Positions 52,740 through 62,161 are shown, counted from the stretch's first letter. The stretch is DNA of 64,000 bases from Oscillospiraceae bacterium (GCA_018380115.1 JAGZUF010000006.1:1-64000); one strand, 5' to 3'. The notes: generated by a model not told the origin, from the sequence alone. Made by a program: numbers and translations.

Positions 52740-55388
52740 CTATTCACCCTGCTCTCTGGCCGCGCGGGCGCGCCTGCGCGCACAGAATGCCCACAGCCCG
52801 GCCAGCAGGGCGCTGGCCGCCGTCAGCGCGGCGCCCGCCGCAAGCCCCGGCGGGCAGTAGCGCAGCTCCAGCGTATGGGCTCCCGCCGCAAGGTCTACCG
52901 CCATCAGCTCGCCCACGGCCCTGCGCGTGGGCACGGGCTGGCCGTCCACCTTCACCGTCCAACCCTCCTCCCAGGGGATGCTGATAATCAGCGGGCCGTC
53001 CGCCTGTGCGGTGACGCTGCCTCTGAAATGAGAGGACGACACCTCTTCCAGTCTGGCAAAGCCGGGCTGCATGGCGTCACGGGCGCTTTGCAGCAGGGCA
53101 AGGTCCTCGGTGTAAAACAGCGGCTCGTACAGGCGCAGCATGCCGTATTCCGGCACAAGGCGCACCGTCACCGTGTCGCCCGCCTCATACATGCCGAGGT
53201 ATGTGATGCCCTGGGTGTAGGTGTCGAACATGCGTCCGAAAGCTTCCCCGTTCACATACATGTGCGCAGGCTTAAAGCGGTCTGTGGGAAAATAGCAGTA
53301 CAGTGGGCCGTCCGCCTGCGCGGTGACGCTGAATTCCACCCAGCCCTCGCCGCCTTCCTGCTTTAAGTCGAACACGCGCACGCCCTCAAAGGCGCTTTCG
53401 GCCATTTCGTGCACTTCCTCCCGCACGGCAAGCGGCGTCAAAAGCGGCTGCGTCTCACCCGTCAGGGCACAGAACAGCTCGTTCTGCAATTCGAACAGGT
53501 TTTGCTGAGAGAAATCCACCTCAGCTGCATCGCCCGCCGCGCAGAATGCCAGCGGGAAGGCGGAAGGGTTTCGCCATGCAGTGACGCCGTTTTCCTCCAG
53601 AACAGCAGTATAGCCCCGGTAGGCGTCCCCCTCGCCCGCCTGCCGCGAAAGCACATATTTCAGCCCCAGCAGGCTTGCTGCAAAGTTGGTGGAGCCGGTG
53701 TAATAATACGCCCCGCCGCCCTGCACACAGTTGCGGAAGCCCAGCGCGCCCACCAGCGCCTTCACAGCCAGCTTGTCGCTGGAGGAATAGTGCGAAATGC
53801 CGTTGTAGCCCAGCAGCATGGCGTCGTTGCGGCTGCGGTAAAGAAAGCCGTTCTGCTCATAGCCGTACTGAAAATCCTTTTCCATGCGGTAGAACGCATC
53901 GTCCTGTGCCTGCACGGCGCGCACGGCGGGCAGTGTTTCATCTACAAAGGAGGTATACTCCCCCATAGGAGTATACCGGTATTCCTTGCCGGAATCTATG
54001 GCGCGCACCACCAGAAAGGCGTTCAGCGCAATGTCGGCCGCACACAGCACGGCCATGGCAAGGCACAGCGCCCTGCGGCGCCTTCCCGCCGCAAACAGGC
54101 ACCACAAAAGGCCCACTGCCGCCGCCAGCACCAGTGAAACAGCGGCGCGCTTTGCCGTGGTGAACACCTGTGCGCCCGCGCCCAGGCAGGCCCAGGCAAG
54201 CGCCAGCGCGCACACGGCGGTGCCGCCGGCGCACAGCCATGGGTTTTGCCCATGACGCCACAGGTGTTCCAGCGCAAAGGCAGCCAGCACCAGCACAAAA
54301 AAGCTGAATAAAAAAGCATTGCGGTAATTGAACCACGCGGGCGGGTTGAAGCCATGCCAGATGAGGTTTGGCCCCTTGAGCCAGAAGCTGAGCACGAACA
54401 CCGCCGCCACAGCCCCCGCGGCGGCCTTTTGGCGCACAGGGCGCTTTTGCAGAAAAAACATGCCCGCGCCCACAAGCGCCAGCATGCCGCAGTAAACAGG
54501 CGGCAGGCCCATTTCCAGCTCTGTCCACTCATAGGCGCCCAGCGTCTCTTTCGCCAGCAGGGCGCGCAGGCTGAACAGCTTTTCCAGGCTGGCGACCTGC
54601 TGCGCGTCGAACCCAAAGCGGTTGCCCTGCAGGGAGGCCAGCGCAGGCAGCAAAAGCACGGCGGCAAGCCCCGCCGCCAGCAGGCTGGCGCCCGCATAGG
54701 AGGCCAGCATGGGCAAGGCGCGCGCCCCGGGCGCGGCAAACCCGCCCAGGGTATAGAACAGAAAATACAAAACGGAAAATATGCAAAGCATATACCCTAT
54801 GTAATAATCCGTCAGAATGCCCAGAGCAAGGCTGACCATGTACAGCCACGGGCGGCCGCCCCCGGCGATGCGCTCGATGCCAAGGGCCATCAGCGGCAAA
54901 AGAATGACGCCGTCCAGCCATAGAATATTCTGCTGGTAGGCAATGCTGTATGTGCACAGTGCATACAGCATGCACAGGCAAAGCGCTTTGCGCGGGCCTG
55001 TGTGGCACCGCGCCCACGCCGCAAATGCAGTGCCGGCAAGCCCGGTTTTCAAAAGCGTCAGCAGCAGCACGAACCACGGCAGCGCGCGCACGGGAAAAAA
55101 CACCACCAGCAGGTTCAGCGGGCTGGCGATATAATAGGCAAACAGCCCTATCATATCGCCGCCCAGGGCCTTGCCGAAGGTGTAAAGCAGGTCATCCTTG
55201 CCCAGCAGAATGCTGCGAAGTTGCGAGAAGAAGGCTACATACTGGCCGTTCATATCCACAGTAAGCAGCGTTTTGTCCCCAAAGGGGGCAAAGCCCGCCG
55301 CTGCGTACACAGCGGCCAGCAGCAGCACAGGCGCCGCAAAGGCCGCCGCGTACAGCTTCCATCTTGTATGTGCGCCGGCCTGCTTCAT
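52740..55388 (-). CDS. YfhO family membrane protein
   Basis: An 882-residue membrane protein with about 13-14 helices in the first 470 residues, then a large C-terminal soluble domain. Near the N-terminus it has DMNGQYVAFFSQLRSILLGKDDLLYTFGKALGGD, split over the loop, a known YfhO pattern. In Bacillus YfhO works with CsbB in GlcNAc decoration of lipoteichoic acid. The role here is inferred from family only. The ATG has GGGAGGG upstream; a GTG three codons earlier is an alternative. Confidence 0.9.
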   Translation of the reverse strand: MKQAGAHTRWKLYAAAFAAPVLLLAAVYAAAGFAPFGDKTLLTVDMNGQYVAFFSQLRSILLGKDDLLYTFGKALGGDMIGLFAYYIASPLNLLVVFFPVRALPWFVLLLTLLKTGLAGTAFAAWARCHTGPRKALCLCMLYALCTYSIAYQQNILWLDGVILLPLMALGIERIAGGGRPWLYMVSLALGILTDYYIGYMLCIFSVLYFLFYTLGGFAAPGARALPMLASYAGASLLAAGLAAVLLLPALASLQGNRFGFDAQQVASLEKLFSLRALLAKETLGAYEWTELEMGLPPVYCGMLALVGAGMFFLQKRPVRQKAAAGAVAAVFVLSFWLKGPNLIWHGFNPPAWFNYRNAFLFSFFVLVLAAFALEHLWRHGQNPWLCAGGTAVCALALAWACLGAGAQVFTTAKRAAVSLVLAAAVGLLWCLFAAGRRRRALCLAMAVLCAADIALNAFLVVRAIDSGKEYRYTPMGEYTSFVDETLPAVRAVQAQDDAFYRMEKDFQYGYEQNGFLYRSRNDAMLLGYNGISHYSSSDKLAVKALVGALGFRNCVQGGGAYYYTGSTNFAASLLGLKYVLSRQAGEGDAYRGYTAVLEENGVTAWRNPSAFPLAFCAAGDAAEVDFSQQNLFELQNELFCALTGETQPLLTPLAVREEVHEMAESAFEGVRVFDLKQEGGEGWVEFSVTAQADGPLYCYFPTDRFKPAHMYVNGEAFGRMFDTYTQGITYLGMYEAGDTVTVRLVPEYGMLRLYEPLFYTEDLALLQSARDAMQPGFARLEEVSSSHFRGSVTAQADGPLIISIPWEEGWTVKVDGQPVPTRRAVGELMAVDLAAGAHTLELRYCPPGLAAGAALTAASALLAGLWAFCARRRARAAREQGE

Positions 55389-55471
55389 GGGCCGCACCCT
55401 CCCTTTTCAAAGCTGCGCCCTGCGCAAAGGCCCCTTTCGGCCCACGCGCAGGGCGCGGCAGACATCTTTTT

Positions 55472-57175
55472 TCAGGCTTCGCGCAGGGCGGCGTCCTGCT
55501 GACCCACCCATTCGCCCACCTTTTCGGCCACGGCCTTCATGGTGCCCGGCGAAAAGGGGCTTGCAAAGCCCGCCGCGGCCACAAGGCCGGGGTAGGTCTC
55601 TGTGCCCGCGCGGCCCACAAGCGCAAGATAACGCCGCCATGCGTCCGCCTTGTCGGCCAGCCATGCAGTGAAGAACTGCAGCGCCACCGTCTGCGCCAGG
55701 CAGTAGTCGATATAATAGAACGCATATTCATAAATGTGAAGCTGGCGCTGCCAGCCCGCGCCGCGGCCGTAGAAGGGCAGGCCCTCAAAGTCGAGCCACG
55801 GGCGGTATTCCTTTTCCAGCCGGGCCCATTCAGCGTTGCGCTGGGCAGGCGTGAGGCCGGGGTTTGAATATACAATGTGCTGGAACTCGTCCACCATGGC
55901 GCCGTAGGGCAGGAAATACAGGGCGTCCTCTGCGTGCGCAAGCTCGTAGCGCGCCGTTTCGTCCCCAAAGAACAGGTGGTGGAAATCCGCCGTGAGGAAC
56001 TCCATGCTCATGGAGTGAATCTCGCAGCTTTCCATGCCGGGCTCCCGCAGAATGGCGGGGATGTCCTTGCGCTGGGCCACATAGTCGGCAAAGGCGTGGC
56101 CCGCCTCGTGCGTCAGCACGTCCACGTCGCCCGCCGTGCCGTTGAAGTTGGAGAAAATGAACGGCAGCTTGTAATCCGGCAGGCTGGTGCAATAGCCGCC
56201 GGGCGCCTTGCCCGGCTTTGCCAGCACGTCGAACAGCTCGTTTTCAAACATCTCGTCAATAAAGGCGCTGGTTTCGGGGCTAAGCTCGTGATACATCTTT
56301 TTGCCCGCCGCCAGTATCTCCTCCGGCGTGCCGTGCGGCGCGGGGTTGCCCTCTTTGAAGCAGAACGCGTCGTCGTAAAATTTAGGCTGCGAAATGCCGG
56401 TGCGGGCATATTGCAGCCGCTTCAGCTTTGCCACCACGGGCACCACGTCGCGCTTTACCTGCGCGCGGTAGGCGGCCATATCGTCCAGCGTATAGCCAAG
56501 GCGGTTCATGCGGATGGCGCCAAGCGGCACAAAATTTTCATACCCCATGGCCTGCGCCTGTGCGGTGCGGTTTTTCACAAGCTGGTCGTACAGGCTGTCG
56601 AATTCCTCCCTGTGCGCGTCGAACCAGGCGCCCTCGGCCTCATAGGCCGCCTTGCGCACGGCGCGGTCTGCATTCGTTTTATATTTGGCAAGCTGTGCCA
56701 CGGTGAGCGTCTGGCCCTGGAAGGGGATCTGCGCCGAGGCGTATAGCTTCTGATAGGCGCTGGTGAGGGCATTCTCCTGCGCCATCAGCTCCAGCACCTC
56801 CGGCGTCTGCGATTTTACGGCCAGCTCCATCTTTTCCAGTGCAAGCGCCCCCAGCTTTTCAGCCGCCGCAGCGCGGTGGGGGCTTGCCAGCACGGCCTTG
56901 TACACCTCCAGCTGCTTGTCGGCCAGCCTAGGCGAATTCTCATCAAAGAACTGGCGCTCTGCCTCGTAAAAGGCGTCGCGCGTGTCGATGGTATGGCGCA
57001 CCTCTGCCAGCGTTGCCATGGTGGAAAGATGCGCAGCCAGCTTTTCAAAGGCCGCATACTGCGCCAGCACGGCCGCCGCGTCCGGCGCCGACGCTATAGC
57101 CTGTGCCATGGCGTCAAAGGCGGAAAAGGCTGCGACAAGGTCCGGCCGTTCATAGGGCATTTCACTGAATTTCAT
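55472..57175 (-). CDS. M3 family oligoendopeptidase
   Basis: Cytoplasmic zinc peptidase of 567 residues that degrades short peptides. The zinc motif lies in LTHEAGHAFADY (HExxH), with the downstream glutamate in ESCEIHSMSMEF. The whole sequence matches PepF-type M3 enzymes. The ATG at 57175 has only a weak purine-rich site; a GTG three codons earlier is possible. It diverges from aroF. Confidence 0.93.
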   Translation of the reverse strand: MKFSEMPYERPDLVAAFSAFDAMAQAIASAPDAAAVLAQYAAFEKLAAHLSTMATLAEVRHTIDTRDAFYEAERQFFDENSPRLADKQLEVYKAVLASPHRAAAAEKLGALALEKMELAVKSQTPEVLELMAQENALTSAYQKLYASAQIPFQGQTLTVAQLAKYKTNADRAVRKAAYEAEGAWFDAHREEFDSLYDQLVKNRTAQAQAMGYENFVPLGAIRMNRLGYTLDDMAAYRAQVKRDVVPVVAKLKRLQYARTGISQPKFYDDAFCFKEGNPAPHGTPEEILAAGKKMYHELSPETSAFIDEMFENELFDVLAKPGKAPGGYCTSLPDYKLPFIFSNFNGTAGDVDVLTHEAGHAFADYVAQRKDIPAILREPGMESCEIHSMSMEFLTADFHHLFFGDETARYELAHAEDALYFLPYGAMVDEFQHIVYSNPGLTPAQRNAEWARLEKEYRPWLDFEGLPFYGRGAGWQRQLHIYEYAFYYIDYCLAQTVALQFFTAWLADKADAWRRYLALVGRAGTETYPGLVAAAGFASPFSPGTMKAVAEKVGEWVGQQDAALREA

Positions 57176-57339
57176 TCCGTTCACTCGCTTTCCGTATGCG
57201 CCCTTGTGTGGGCGTCTTGCTTTTTATTCTGCGTGCGGCCCGGCCCGCCGCCCGGGGCGCGGGCAAATACATGGCGCCGCCGCTATATGGATTATACCAC
57301 GCCGCAGGGGGCTTGCAAACACTCTTTTGCGCCCGCGGC

Positions 57340-57368
57340 TTGACACCGCGCCCGTTTGCGCGTATACT
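57340..57368 (+). promoter_or_regulatory. Promoter of the aroF leader
   Basis: TTGACA (57340-57345) and TATACT (57363-57368) with 17-bp spacing, about 35 nt before the leader-peptide ATG. Confidence 0.85.
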
Positions 57369-57411
57369 GAACAAAACCAGTTTTCGCGGCAGGCGCGAAG
57401 GGGACGTTTAT

Positions 57412-57501
57412 ATGGCACAGGCATTTTGCAGCAAGGCTTATTATTACGGCTATTTCTTTTGTGAGAAATGGCCCTGTTTGCCGTGTGCCGCAGCCGTCTG
57501 A
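57412..57501 (+). CDS. Aromatic-rich leader peptide (29 aa) of the DAHP synthase gene
   Basis: An ATG 8 nt after AAGGGGA opens a 29-codon ORF. Codons 10-16 read Tyr-Tyr-Tyr-Gly-Tyr-Phe-Phe and codon 20 is Trp, the density seen in amino-acid attenuator leaders. The stop is 26 nt before the terminator at 57527-57563, which precedes aroF. Ribosome stalling at Tyr/Phe codons would favour read-through into the first gene of aromatic synthesis. No other function is suggested by the sequence. Confidence 0.85.
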   Translation: MAQAFCSKAYYYGYFFCEKWPCLPCAAAV

Positions 57502-57526
57502 GCGTTTTTGCTCAGCATGTGGATGC

Positions 57527-57563
57527 AAGGCCGCCGGGGTGCAGAGCCCCGGCGGCCTTTTTT
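57527..57563 (+). terminator. Attenuator terminator upstream of aroF
   Basis: AAGGCCGCCGGGG (57527-57539) pairs with CCCCGGCGGCCTT (57547-57559), followed by TTTT. A smaller hairpin CTGAGC/GCTCAG (57498-57515) spans the leader stop and may act as a protector or pause structure. Confidence 0.9.
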
Positions 57564-57596
57564 CATAAAACGAATAAAAGAAGGGGAGTTTCCGCC

Positions 57597-58607
57597 ATGA
57601 TCGTCATTTTCAAAAAGGATGCGCCGCAGGAGGCCATTCAGGCGCTGTGCCGCCAGTTTGAAGCACAGGGGCTGAAGATTCACAATTCCATGGGCGAGCA
57701 CACCCACCTTGTGGGCCTGATAGGCGACACCAGCGCCGTGGATGCAGACCTCGTGCGCGCCAATGCCGCTGTGGAAGAGGTAAAGCGCGTTTCCGAGCCG
57801 TACAAAAAGGCAAACCGCAAATTCCATCCCGGGGACACCGTAGTGAAAGCGGGCGGCGCGGCCTTCGGCGGCGGGCACTTTTCCGTCATTGCAGGGCCGT
57901 GCAGCGTAGAGAGTGCGCCACAGATAGAGCTTGTGGCCAAAAGCGTGCAGGCAAGCGGCGCAGCCATGCTGCGCGGCGGGGCCTTCAAGCCGCGCACCTC
58001 GCCCTATGCCTTTCAGGGCCTGCGGGCGGACGGCCTTGTGCTGCTGCGCCATGCGCGCGAGAAAACGGGCCTGCCCATTGTGACAGAAATTATGAACCCG
58101 GAGCATATCCCCCTGTTCGAAGACGTGGACCTCATTCAGGTGGGTGCACGCAACATGCAGAATTTTGAGCTTTTGAAAGAGCTTGGCCGGCTGAAAACAC
58201 CTATCCTGCTCAAGCGCGGGCTCGCCAACACGCTGGAGGAATTTTTGATGAGCGCCGAGTATATCATGGCGGGCGGCAACGAAAACGTCATTTTGTGCGA
58301 GCGCGGCATCCGCACCTTCGAGCCAAGCATGCGCAACACGCTGGACATTTCTGCCGTGCCCATGCTTAAGCAAAAGACGCACTTGCCCGTGGTGGTGGAC
58401 CCCAGCCACGCCGCCGGCATTGCCTGGATGGTGCGGCCCCTCGCCATGGCGGCCATCGCCGCCGGGGCTGATGGGCTGATGATAGAGGTGCACAACGACC
58501 CGGCCCATGCGAAAAGCGACGGCGCACAGAGCCTTACACCCGCACAGTTCAGCGAACTGATGGCCGATATCCGCCGCACGGCGCAGTTTTTCGGCCGCAC
58601 CCTGTAA
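57597..58607 (+). CDS. aroF: 3-deoxy-7-phosphoheptulonate synthase (DAHP synthase, type I-beta)
   Basis: Joins erythrose 4-phosphate and PEP, the first step of Phe, Tyr and Trp synthesis. The 336-residue product has an N-terminal ACT-like regulatory domain of about 70 residues (MIVIFKKDAPQEAIQAL) and a TIM-barrel domain with IAGPCSVES, RGGAFKPRTSPY and VVVDPSHAAG with the metal ligands. GGGGAG precedes the ATG; the longer frame runs through the attenuator and is rejected. Confidence 0.96.
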   Translation: MIVIFKKDAPQEAIQALCRQFEAQGLKIHNSMGEHTHLVGLIGDTSAVDADLVRANAAVEEVKRVSEPYKKANRKFHPGDTVVKAGGAAFGGGHFSVIAGPCSVESAPQIELVAKSVQASGAAMLRGGAFKPRTSPYAFQGLRADGLVLLRHAREKTGLPIVTEIMNPEHIPLFEDVDLIQVGARNMQNFELLKELGRLKTPILLKRGLANTLEEFLMSAEYIMAGGNENVILCERGIRTFEPSMRNTLDISAVPMLKQKTHLPVVVDPSHAAGIAWMVRPLAMAAIAAGADGLMIEVHNDPAHAKSDGAQSLTPAQFSELMADIRRTAQFFGRTL

Positions 58608-58630
58608 GCTGCGCGGCGCACATGCGCGCC

Positions 58631-58658
58631 TTGATTTTTGCATATGACGATGTATAAT
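58631..58658 (+). promoter_or_regulatory. Promoter of the B3/4-domain gene
   Basis: TTGATT (58631-58636) and TATAAT (58653-58658), 16-bp spacing, about 60 nt before the ATG. Confidence 0.75.
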
Positions 58659-58720
58659 GTATATAGACCGCCGCGGCCTTCGCGCCGCACAGCTTCAACC
58701 GCAAGAAAGGAACGATCTGC

Positions 58721-59422
58721 ATGAGCAAGTTCATTGTAAAGCCCGACTTCTGGGCCCTGTTTCCCCATGCCTCCATCGCCGTGGTGCTGGCAAAGGGTGT
58801 GGACAACGCCTCCGCCTGCCCTGAGGCAGAAGCTTTGCTGCAGGGCGCCCACAAGGAGGCCGGGAAATACCTTGGCGCGGCCGCCTTTGCCGAAAACCCC
58901 GCAGTAGCCGTGTGGCGCGAGGCTTACCGCCAGTTCAAGACGAAAAAGGGCGCGCGCTGCTCTATTGAGGCGCTGCTGAAGCGCGTGGAGAACGGGCGCG
59001 GCGTGGGGCCCATCAACCCGCTGGTGGATATCTACAACGCGGTGTCCCTCACCTGGGGCCTGCCCTGCGGCGGCGAGGATCTGGATACCTTCCAGGGCGA
59101 TTTGCTGCTTTGCACGGCGGACGGCACCGAGCCCTTCCGCGCGCTGGGCGACGAGGAGGACGAGCCCCCCTTCCCCGGCGAAATTGTGTATAAGGACGCC
59201 GCAGGCGCCGTGTGCCGCTGCTGGAACTGGCGCGACGGCCAGCGCACCATGCTGACGGAAAACACTAAAAACGCCTTCCTCATTCTGGAATGCGTAGACC
59301 CCGCCCGCACGGACGATTTGAAGGCCGCCGCAGCCATGCTGGCCGAAAAGGTGCAGGCCCTCTGTGGCGGCACAGCCAGCGTGCACATTCTCTGCAAGGA
59401 TGCCCCGGAGGCCGAGCTGTAA
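58721..59422 (+). CDS. B3/B4 tRNA-binding-domain protein
   Basis: A 233-residue cytoplasmic protein that is essentially one B3/B4 domain, as found in the beta subunit of phenylalanyl-tRNA synthetase. It shows VGPINPLVDIYNAVSLTWGLPCGGEDLD, the core strand-helix motif, and RDGQRTMLTENTKNAFLILE. Stand-alone members may edit mischarged tRNA or modify related substrates; the role is not settled. ATG after AAAGGAAC. It has its own promoter and terminator. Confidence 0.9.
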   Translation: MSKFIVKPDFWALFPHASIAVVLAKGVDNASACPEAEALLQGAHKEAGKYLGAAAFAENPAVAVWREAYRQFKTKKGARCSIEALLKRVENGRGVGPINPLVDIYNAVSLTWGLPCGGEDLDTFQGDLLLCTADGTEPFRALGDEEDEPPFPGEIVYKDAAGAVCRCWNWRDGQRTMLTENTKNAFLILECVDPARTDDLKAAAAMLAEKVQALCGGTASVHILCKDAPEAEL

Positions 59423-59525
59423 GGCCTCCTATTCCTTCGCCGGAAAGCACAGGCAGCAGGGCATGGCACGGGGCGGCAGGGAAACCCGCCTTCCGCCTCA
59501 TGCGCCCGCTATCTTGACACAATCA

Positions 59526-59565
59526 GCCCCATGGCGGCCGTCAGGCCCGCCATGGGGCGTTTTTC
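59526..59565 (+). terminator. Terminator after the B3/4-domain gene
   Basis: GCCCCATGGCGG and CCGCCATGGGGC (59526-59537 with 59547-59558) form a perfect 12-bp stem, followed by GTTTTT. The stop codon is about 100 bp earlier. Confidence 0.9.
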
Positions 59566-60116
59566 GTATCTTCTGCATCCGTGTATTCGGAAGCAAGAAA
59601 CAAAGAGCAAAGCTATACTGTGCCGCCGGAAATGGGGGCACACACCGCGGCCGGGGTGATTCTCCGCCGCCCGCCTCTGGTATATCAGGCTTGATTGCAG
59701 CGGCAGATGCCTTGTTTCATAAAGCAGCGCCTTCATTCGAAAGAATATCTGCCTGCTGCATGCGGGCATTTCATTTTGCAAGACCGCAGACCCCTTCCCA
59801 GTGTGCAGGGATTAACGCCGCTGCACGTCCAGTACAGCGAGACAGGCCCGCCGGGCGGCAGTACAGGCCCCGGAAGGAAGAGTTATTTGCAGCACAAAAA
59901 GGCCCCTAGAGGCCGGACGCTTCCGGGGCCTCAAAGCTGGCTGATACGGCAGAAAAGGGAAACCGCGCCGCTTTGCGCATAAGCTCTCTATCCTGCGGGA
60001 AAAGCTACACACCCTGCTCCGCCTCTAAGCGGGGCCGCCTGCGCACACAGTTAATACAGCATGCTCTCAGGCCGCCTTCTGCTCGGTAGCCTCGAAAATG
60101 GCGCGCAGGCCGCCGC
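59566..60116. other. Gene-free stretch between the B3/4-domain gene and purC terminator
   Basis: No ORF with ribosome site and coding character was recognised, and no tRNA or known RNA class. A hairpin AGGCCCC...GGGGCCT (about 59899-59932) of unknown role and short repeats of GCCGCC are present. It might hide a small RNA or a decayed gene. Confidence 0.4.
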
Positions 60117-60148
60117 AAAAAAACAGAGCCGCCGGCTGTTCCGGCGGC
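60117..60148 (-). terminator. Terminator after purC
   Basis: GCCGCCGG (60128-60135) and CCGGCGGC (60141-60148) pair around a 5-nt loop; on the minus strand TCTGTTTTTTT follows. It is 39 bp after the purC stop. Confidence 0.85.
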
Positions 60149-60186
60149 CCTTTCTGCCCATATGCGCGGCGCACGGGCGCTGCTTT

Positions 60187-60870
60187 TTATTCACCCAGAA
60201 TCAGCTTTGTCAGCTGCATGGGCTCTACAATTTTGCCGTCTTTATACACGCGCATATTGCCGGAGGCAATCTCGTCAATGAGGATAACTTCATCGCCGTT
60301 GTAGCCAAACTCGAACTTGATGTCGTAAAGCTGCATGCCCTTGGCGGCCAAATCGTCCGCCACCACCTTGGTGATGGCCAGCGTCTGCTTTTTCATATCT
60401 TCGAACTGTGCCATGGTCATCACGCCCAGCGCCTCCAGCCCCTCGGCGGTAACAAGGGGGTCGCCCAGGGCGTCGTTTTTGAACGTGCACTCCACATAGC
60501 CGCCGGGCAGGGGTGTGCCGTCCTTGATATAATCGCCATAGCGGCGGATGAAACTGCCGGTGGCCACCAGGCGGCAAATCACCTCCAGGCCGTGGCCGAA
60601 CACCTTGGCGGGCAGCACCTCCATGGTAGCATCCTGCACGTTGGCGCTTACATAGTGCGTTTTCACGCCGGCCTTTTTCAGCAGCTCAAAAAAGTGGATG
60701 GAGGTTTTCAGGTTTTCGCGGCCGATGCCCTCGATGGTGAGGCCCACCGAGTTTTCGCCCGGGTCGAACACGCCGTCCTTGCCGGTGCAGTCGTCCTTGA
60801 ATTTCAGCAGCACATTGCCGTTTTCCAGTTCGAATACGTCTTTGGTTTTGCCTTCGTATATTTTTTTCAT
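60187..60870 (-). CDS. purC: Phosphoribosylaminoimidazole-succinocarboxamide synthase
   Basis: Joins CAIR and aspartate with ATP (step 7). The 227-residue product starts MKKIYEGKTKDVFELENG and contains the SAICAR-synthetase core with GNMRVYKDG at the end. It is full length. It is separate from the main purine operon, about 40 kb away, with its own promoter and terminator; purB is not in the window. The ATG lies after AAAGGGG; the long upstream frame has no site. Confidence 0.96.
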   Translation of the reverse strand: MKKIYEGKTKDVFELENGNVLLKFKDDCTGKDGVFDPGENSVGLTIEGIGRENLKTSIHFFELLKKAGVKTHYVSANVQDATMEVLPAKVFGHGLEVICRLVATGSFIRRYGDYIKDGTPLPGGYVECTFKNDALGDPLVTAEGLEALGVMTMAQFEDMKKQTLAITKVVADDLAAKGMQLYDIKFEFGYNGDEVILIDEIASGNMRVYKDGKIVEPMQLTKLILGE

Positions 60871-60916
60871 CGCGCAAAAAGCCCCTTTCCGTTTTCCTAA
60901 AATTCGGCCAGTAAAC

Positions 60917-60925
60917 ATTATAACA
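60917..60925 (-). promoter_or_regulatory. Extended -10 promoter element of purC
   Basis: The minus strand reads TGTTATAAT, an extended -10 box, about 45 bp before the purC ATG. A good -35 is not evident, as expected for this promoter type. Confidence 0.5.
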
Positions 60926-61334
60926 GACAAGGCCCGCGCCCGCCAGCCCTTTCCCGCACGCAAATAAAAAATTTTTGTGTTTTTCCCCGGCGGCACGGCG
61001 GGCCGCCGGGGCCAGGCAAGCCTGCCCCGCTGCATTTGCCGCACAGGCGGCGCTCATCCCGGCACGCTGAAAAGAGGGCCTGCGCTTTTGCAAAACAAAA
61101 TGCCCGCATACAGGGGGCGGCAGAAAGCACCCCCTCCGCCGCGGTGCACGGGCCCCTCTCCGGCAGCGCGGCTTTGTCCTGTGCTTCTGCACAAGCAAAG
61201 CAAAAGGCCCCCCGCGGCGGGCCTGGCGGCTGCCACGGTGGCCTGGCTGTATGGATGCCTGTAAAGGAAAAGCGGCCGTTTTCTCAGCCATGCTTCGGCC
61301 TTCCGCCGGGGCGAGGCTTTTGAGCGCCGGCGCG
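60926..61334. other. Gene-free stretch between purC and the M55 peptidase
   Basis: G+C-rich with many short inverted repeats. At 61205-61224 on the minus strand AGGCCC/GGGCCT is followed by TTTTGCTTTG, a possible terminator of the M55 gene. No ORF, tRNA or known RNA is evident. Confidence 0.4.
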
Positions 61335-62141
61335 TTACAGCACAAAATGGAAAAAGCGCATGGCGTCGGCGTAATTTTCGCACGCAAAGCGCACCGTCTG
61401 CTCTTCGCACAGGCTGGCGCCCGGGTAAAAACCGGCATGGTAGGCCAGCTGGTGGCTGCGGTAGCGCACAAATATCTCAAACTGCAGGGGCATGGGCACG
61501 AGGCAGGTTTTATACCGCTCGGAATCCAGCTGGTCGTACAGCGCCTTTTCAATGCGCTCGGCCGCAAGGGCGGGGTGCAGGCTGGTGGCGCTGCCGCCTT
61601 CGCCCTTCACCACAGGCACCGCGGCAATGCCCGGCACCATGCGGCGCGCGGCTTCGCACAAGGCCGCGTCGCCGGAAACAAAGCACACGGGCACGCCGTG
61701 CAGCCCCGCCATATAGGCGTTCAGCGTAAATTCGCTGGCGCGCTCGCCGTTTATTTCGATATAGTCCACCTTCTGCGGCTCCATGGTATGGGCCATGGGG
61801 CTGCCAGAGGTGCCCGCGCCGGAATGGTAGCCCAGAAACACCGCGCCATCCCAGCTTCCGTGCTGGATGCCGCTCATCATGCCGTAGGGGTCACCCGCCC
61901 AGCCGCGGTTCACCTGCACGGGCACAGGCAGCTCTTCCAGGGCGATGTTGCGGCCCGTATCGTGCGCGTCCTTTACCAGAATGCGCTCGCCGCCCGCCTG
62001 CACGGCGGCGCGGCAGGCCGCAGCCACCTCGCGCGTCATCTGCGCGCAAAGGGCCTGCAGCTCCGGCGTGCCGGGGCCAAGCTGGTCCCACGCGGCGGCG
62101 CCGCACACGCCTTCGATGTCACAGGAAAAGAAAAGGTCCAT
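61335..62141 (-). CDS. M55 family D-aminopeptidase-like protein (DppA-like)
   Basis: A 268-residue zinc peptidase with the M55 N-terminal motif FFSCDIEGVCGAAAW (metal-binding Asp/Glu), LVKDAHDTGRN and FLGYHSGAGTSGSPMAHTM in place of the metal and active-site region. Family members such as DppA release D-amino acids from peptides, which suits wall peptide recycling. The ATG lies after AAAGGGGGC, 21 bp downstream of rnfB. Substrate is inferred from family only. Confidence 0.92.
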   Translation of the reverse strand: MDLFFSCDIEGVCGAAAWDQLGPGTPELQALCAQMTREVAAACRAAVQAGGERILVKDAHDTGRNIALEELPVPVQVNRGWAGDPYGMMSGIQHGSWDGAVFLGYHSGAGTSGSPMAHTMEPQKVDYIEINGERASEFTLNAYMAGLHGVPVCFVSGDAALCEAARRMVPGIAAVPVVKGEGGSATSLHPALAAERIEKALYDQLDSERYKTCLVPMPLQFEIFVRYRSHQLAYHAGFYPGASLCEEQTVRFACENYADAMRFFHFVL

Positions 62142-62161
62142 GCAAAGCGCCCCCTTTTGCC

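Noticed and set aside
53940..53975. Palindrome TATACTCC...GGAGTATA similar to the start of the mntP leader
   Set aside because: It lies inside the YfhO coding region, encoding YTPMGEYTSF, and has no riboswitch motifs around it.
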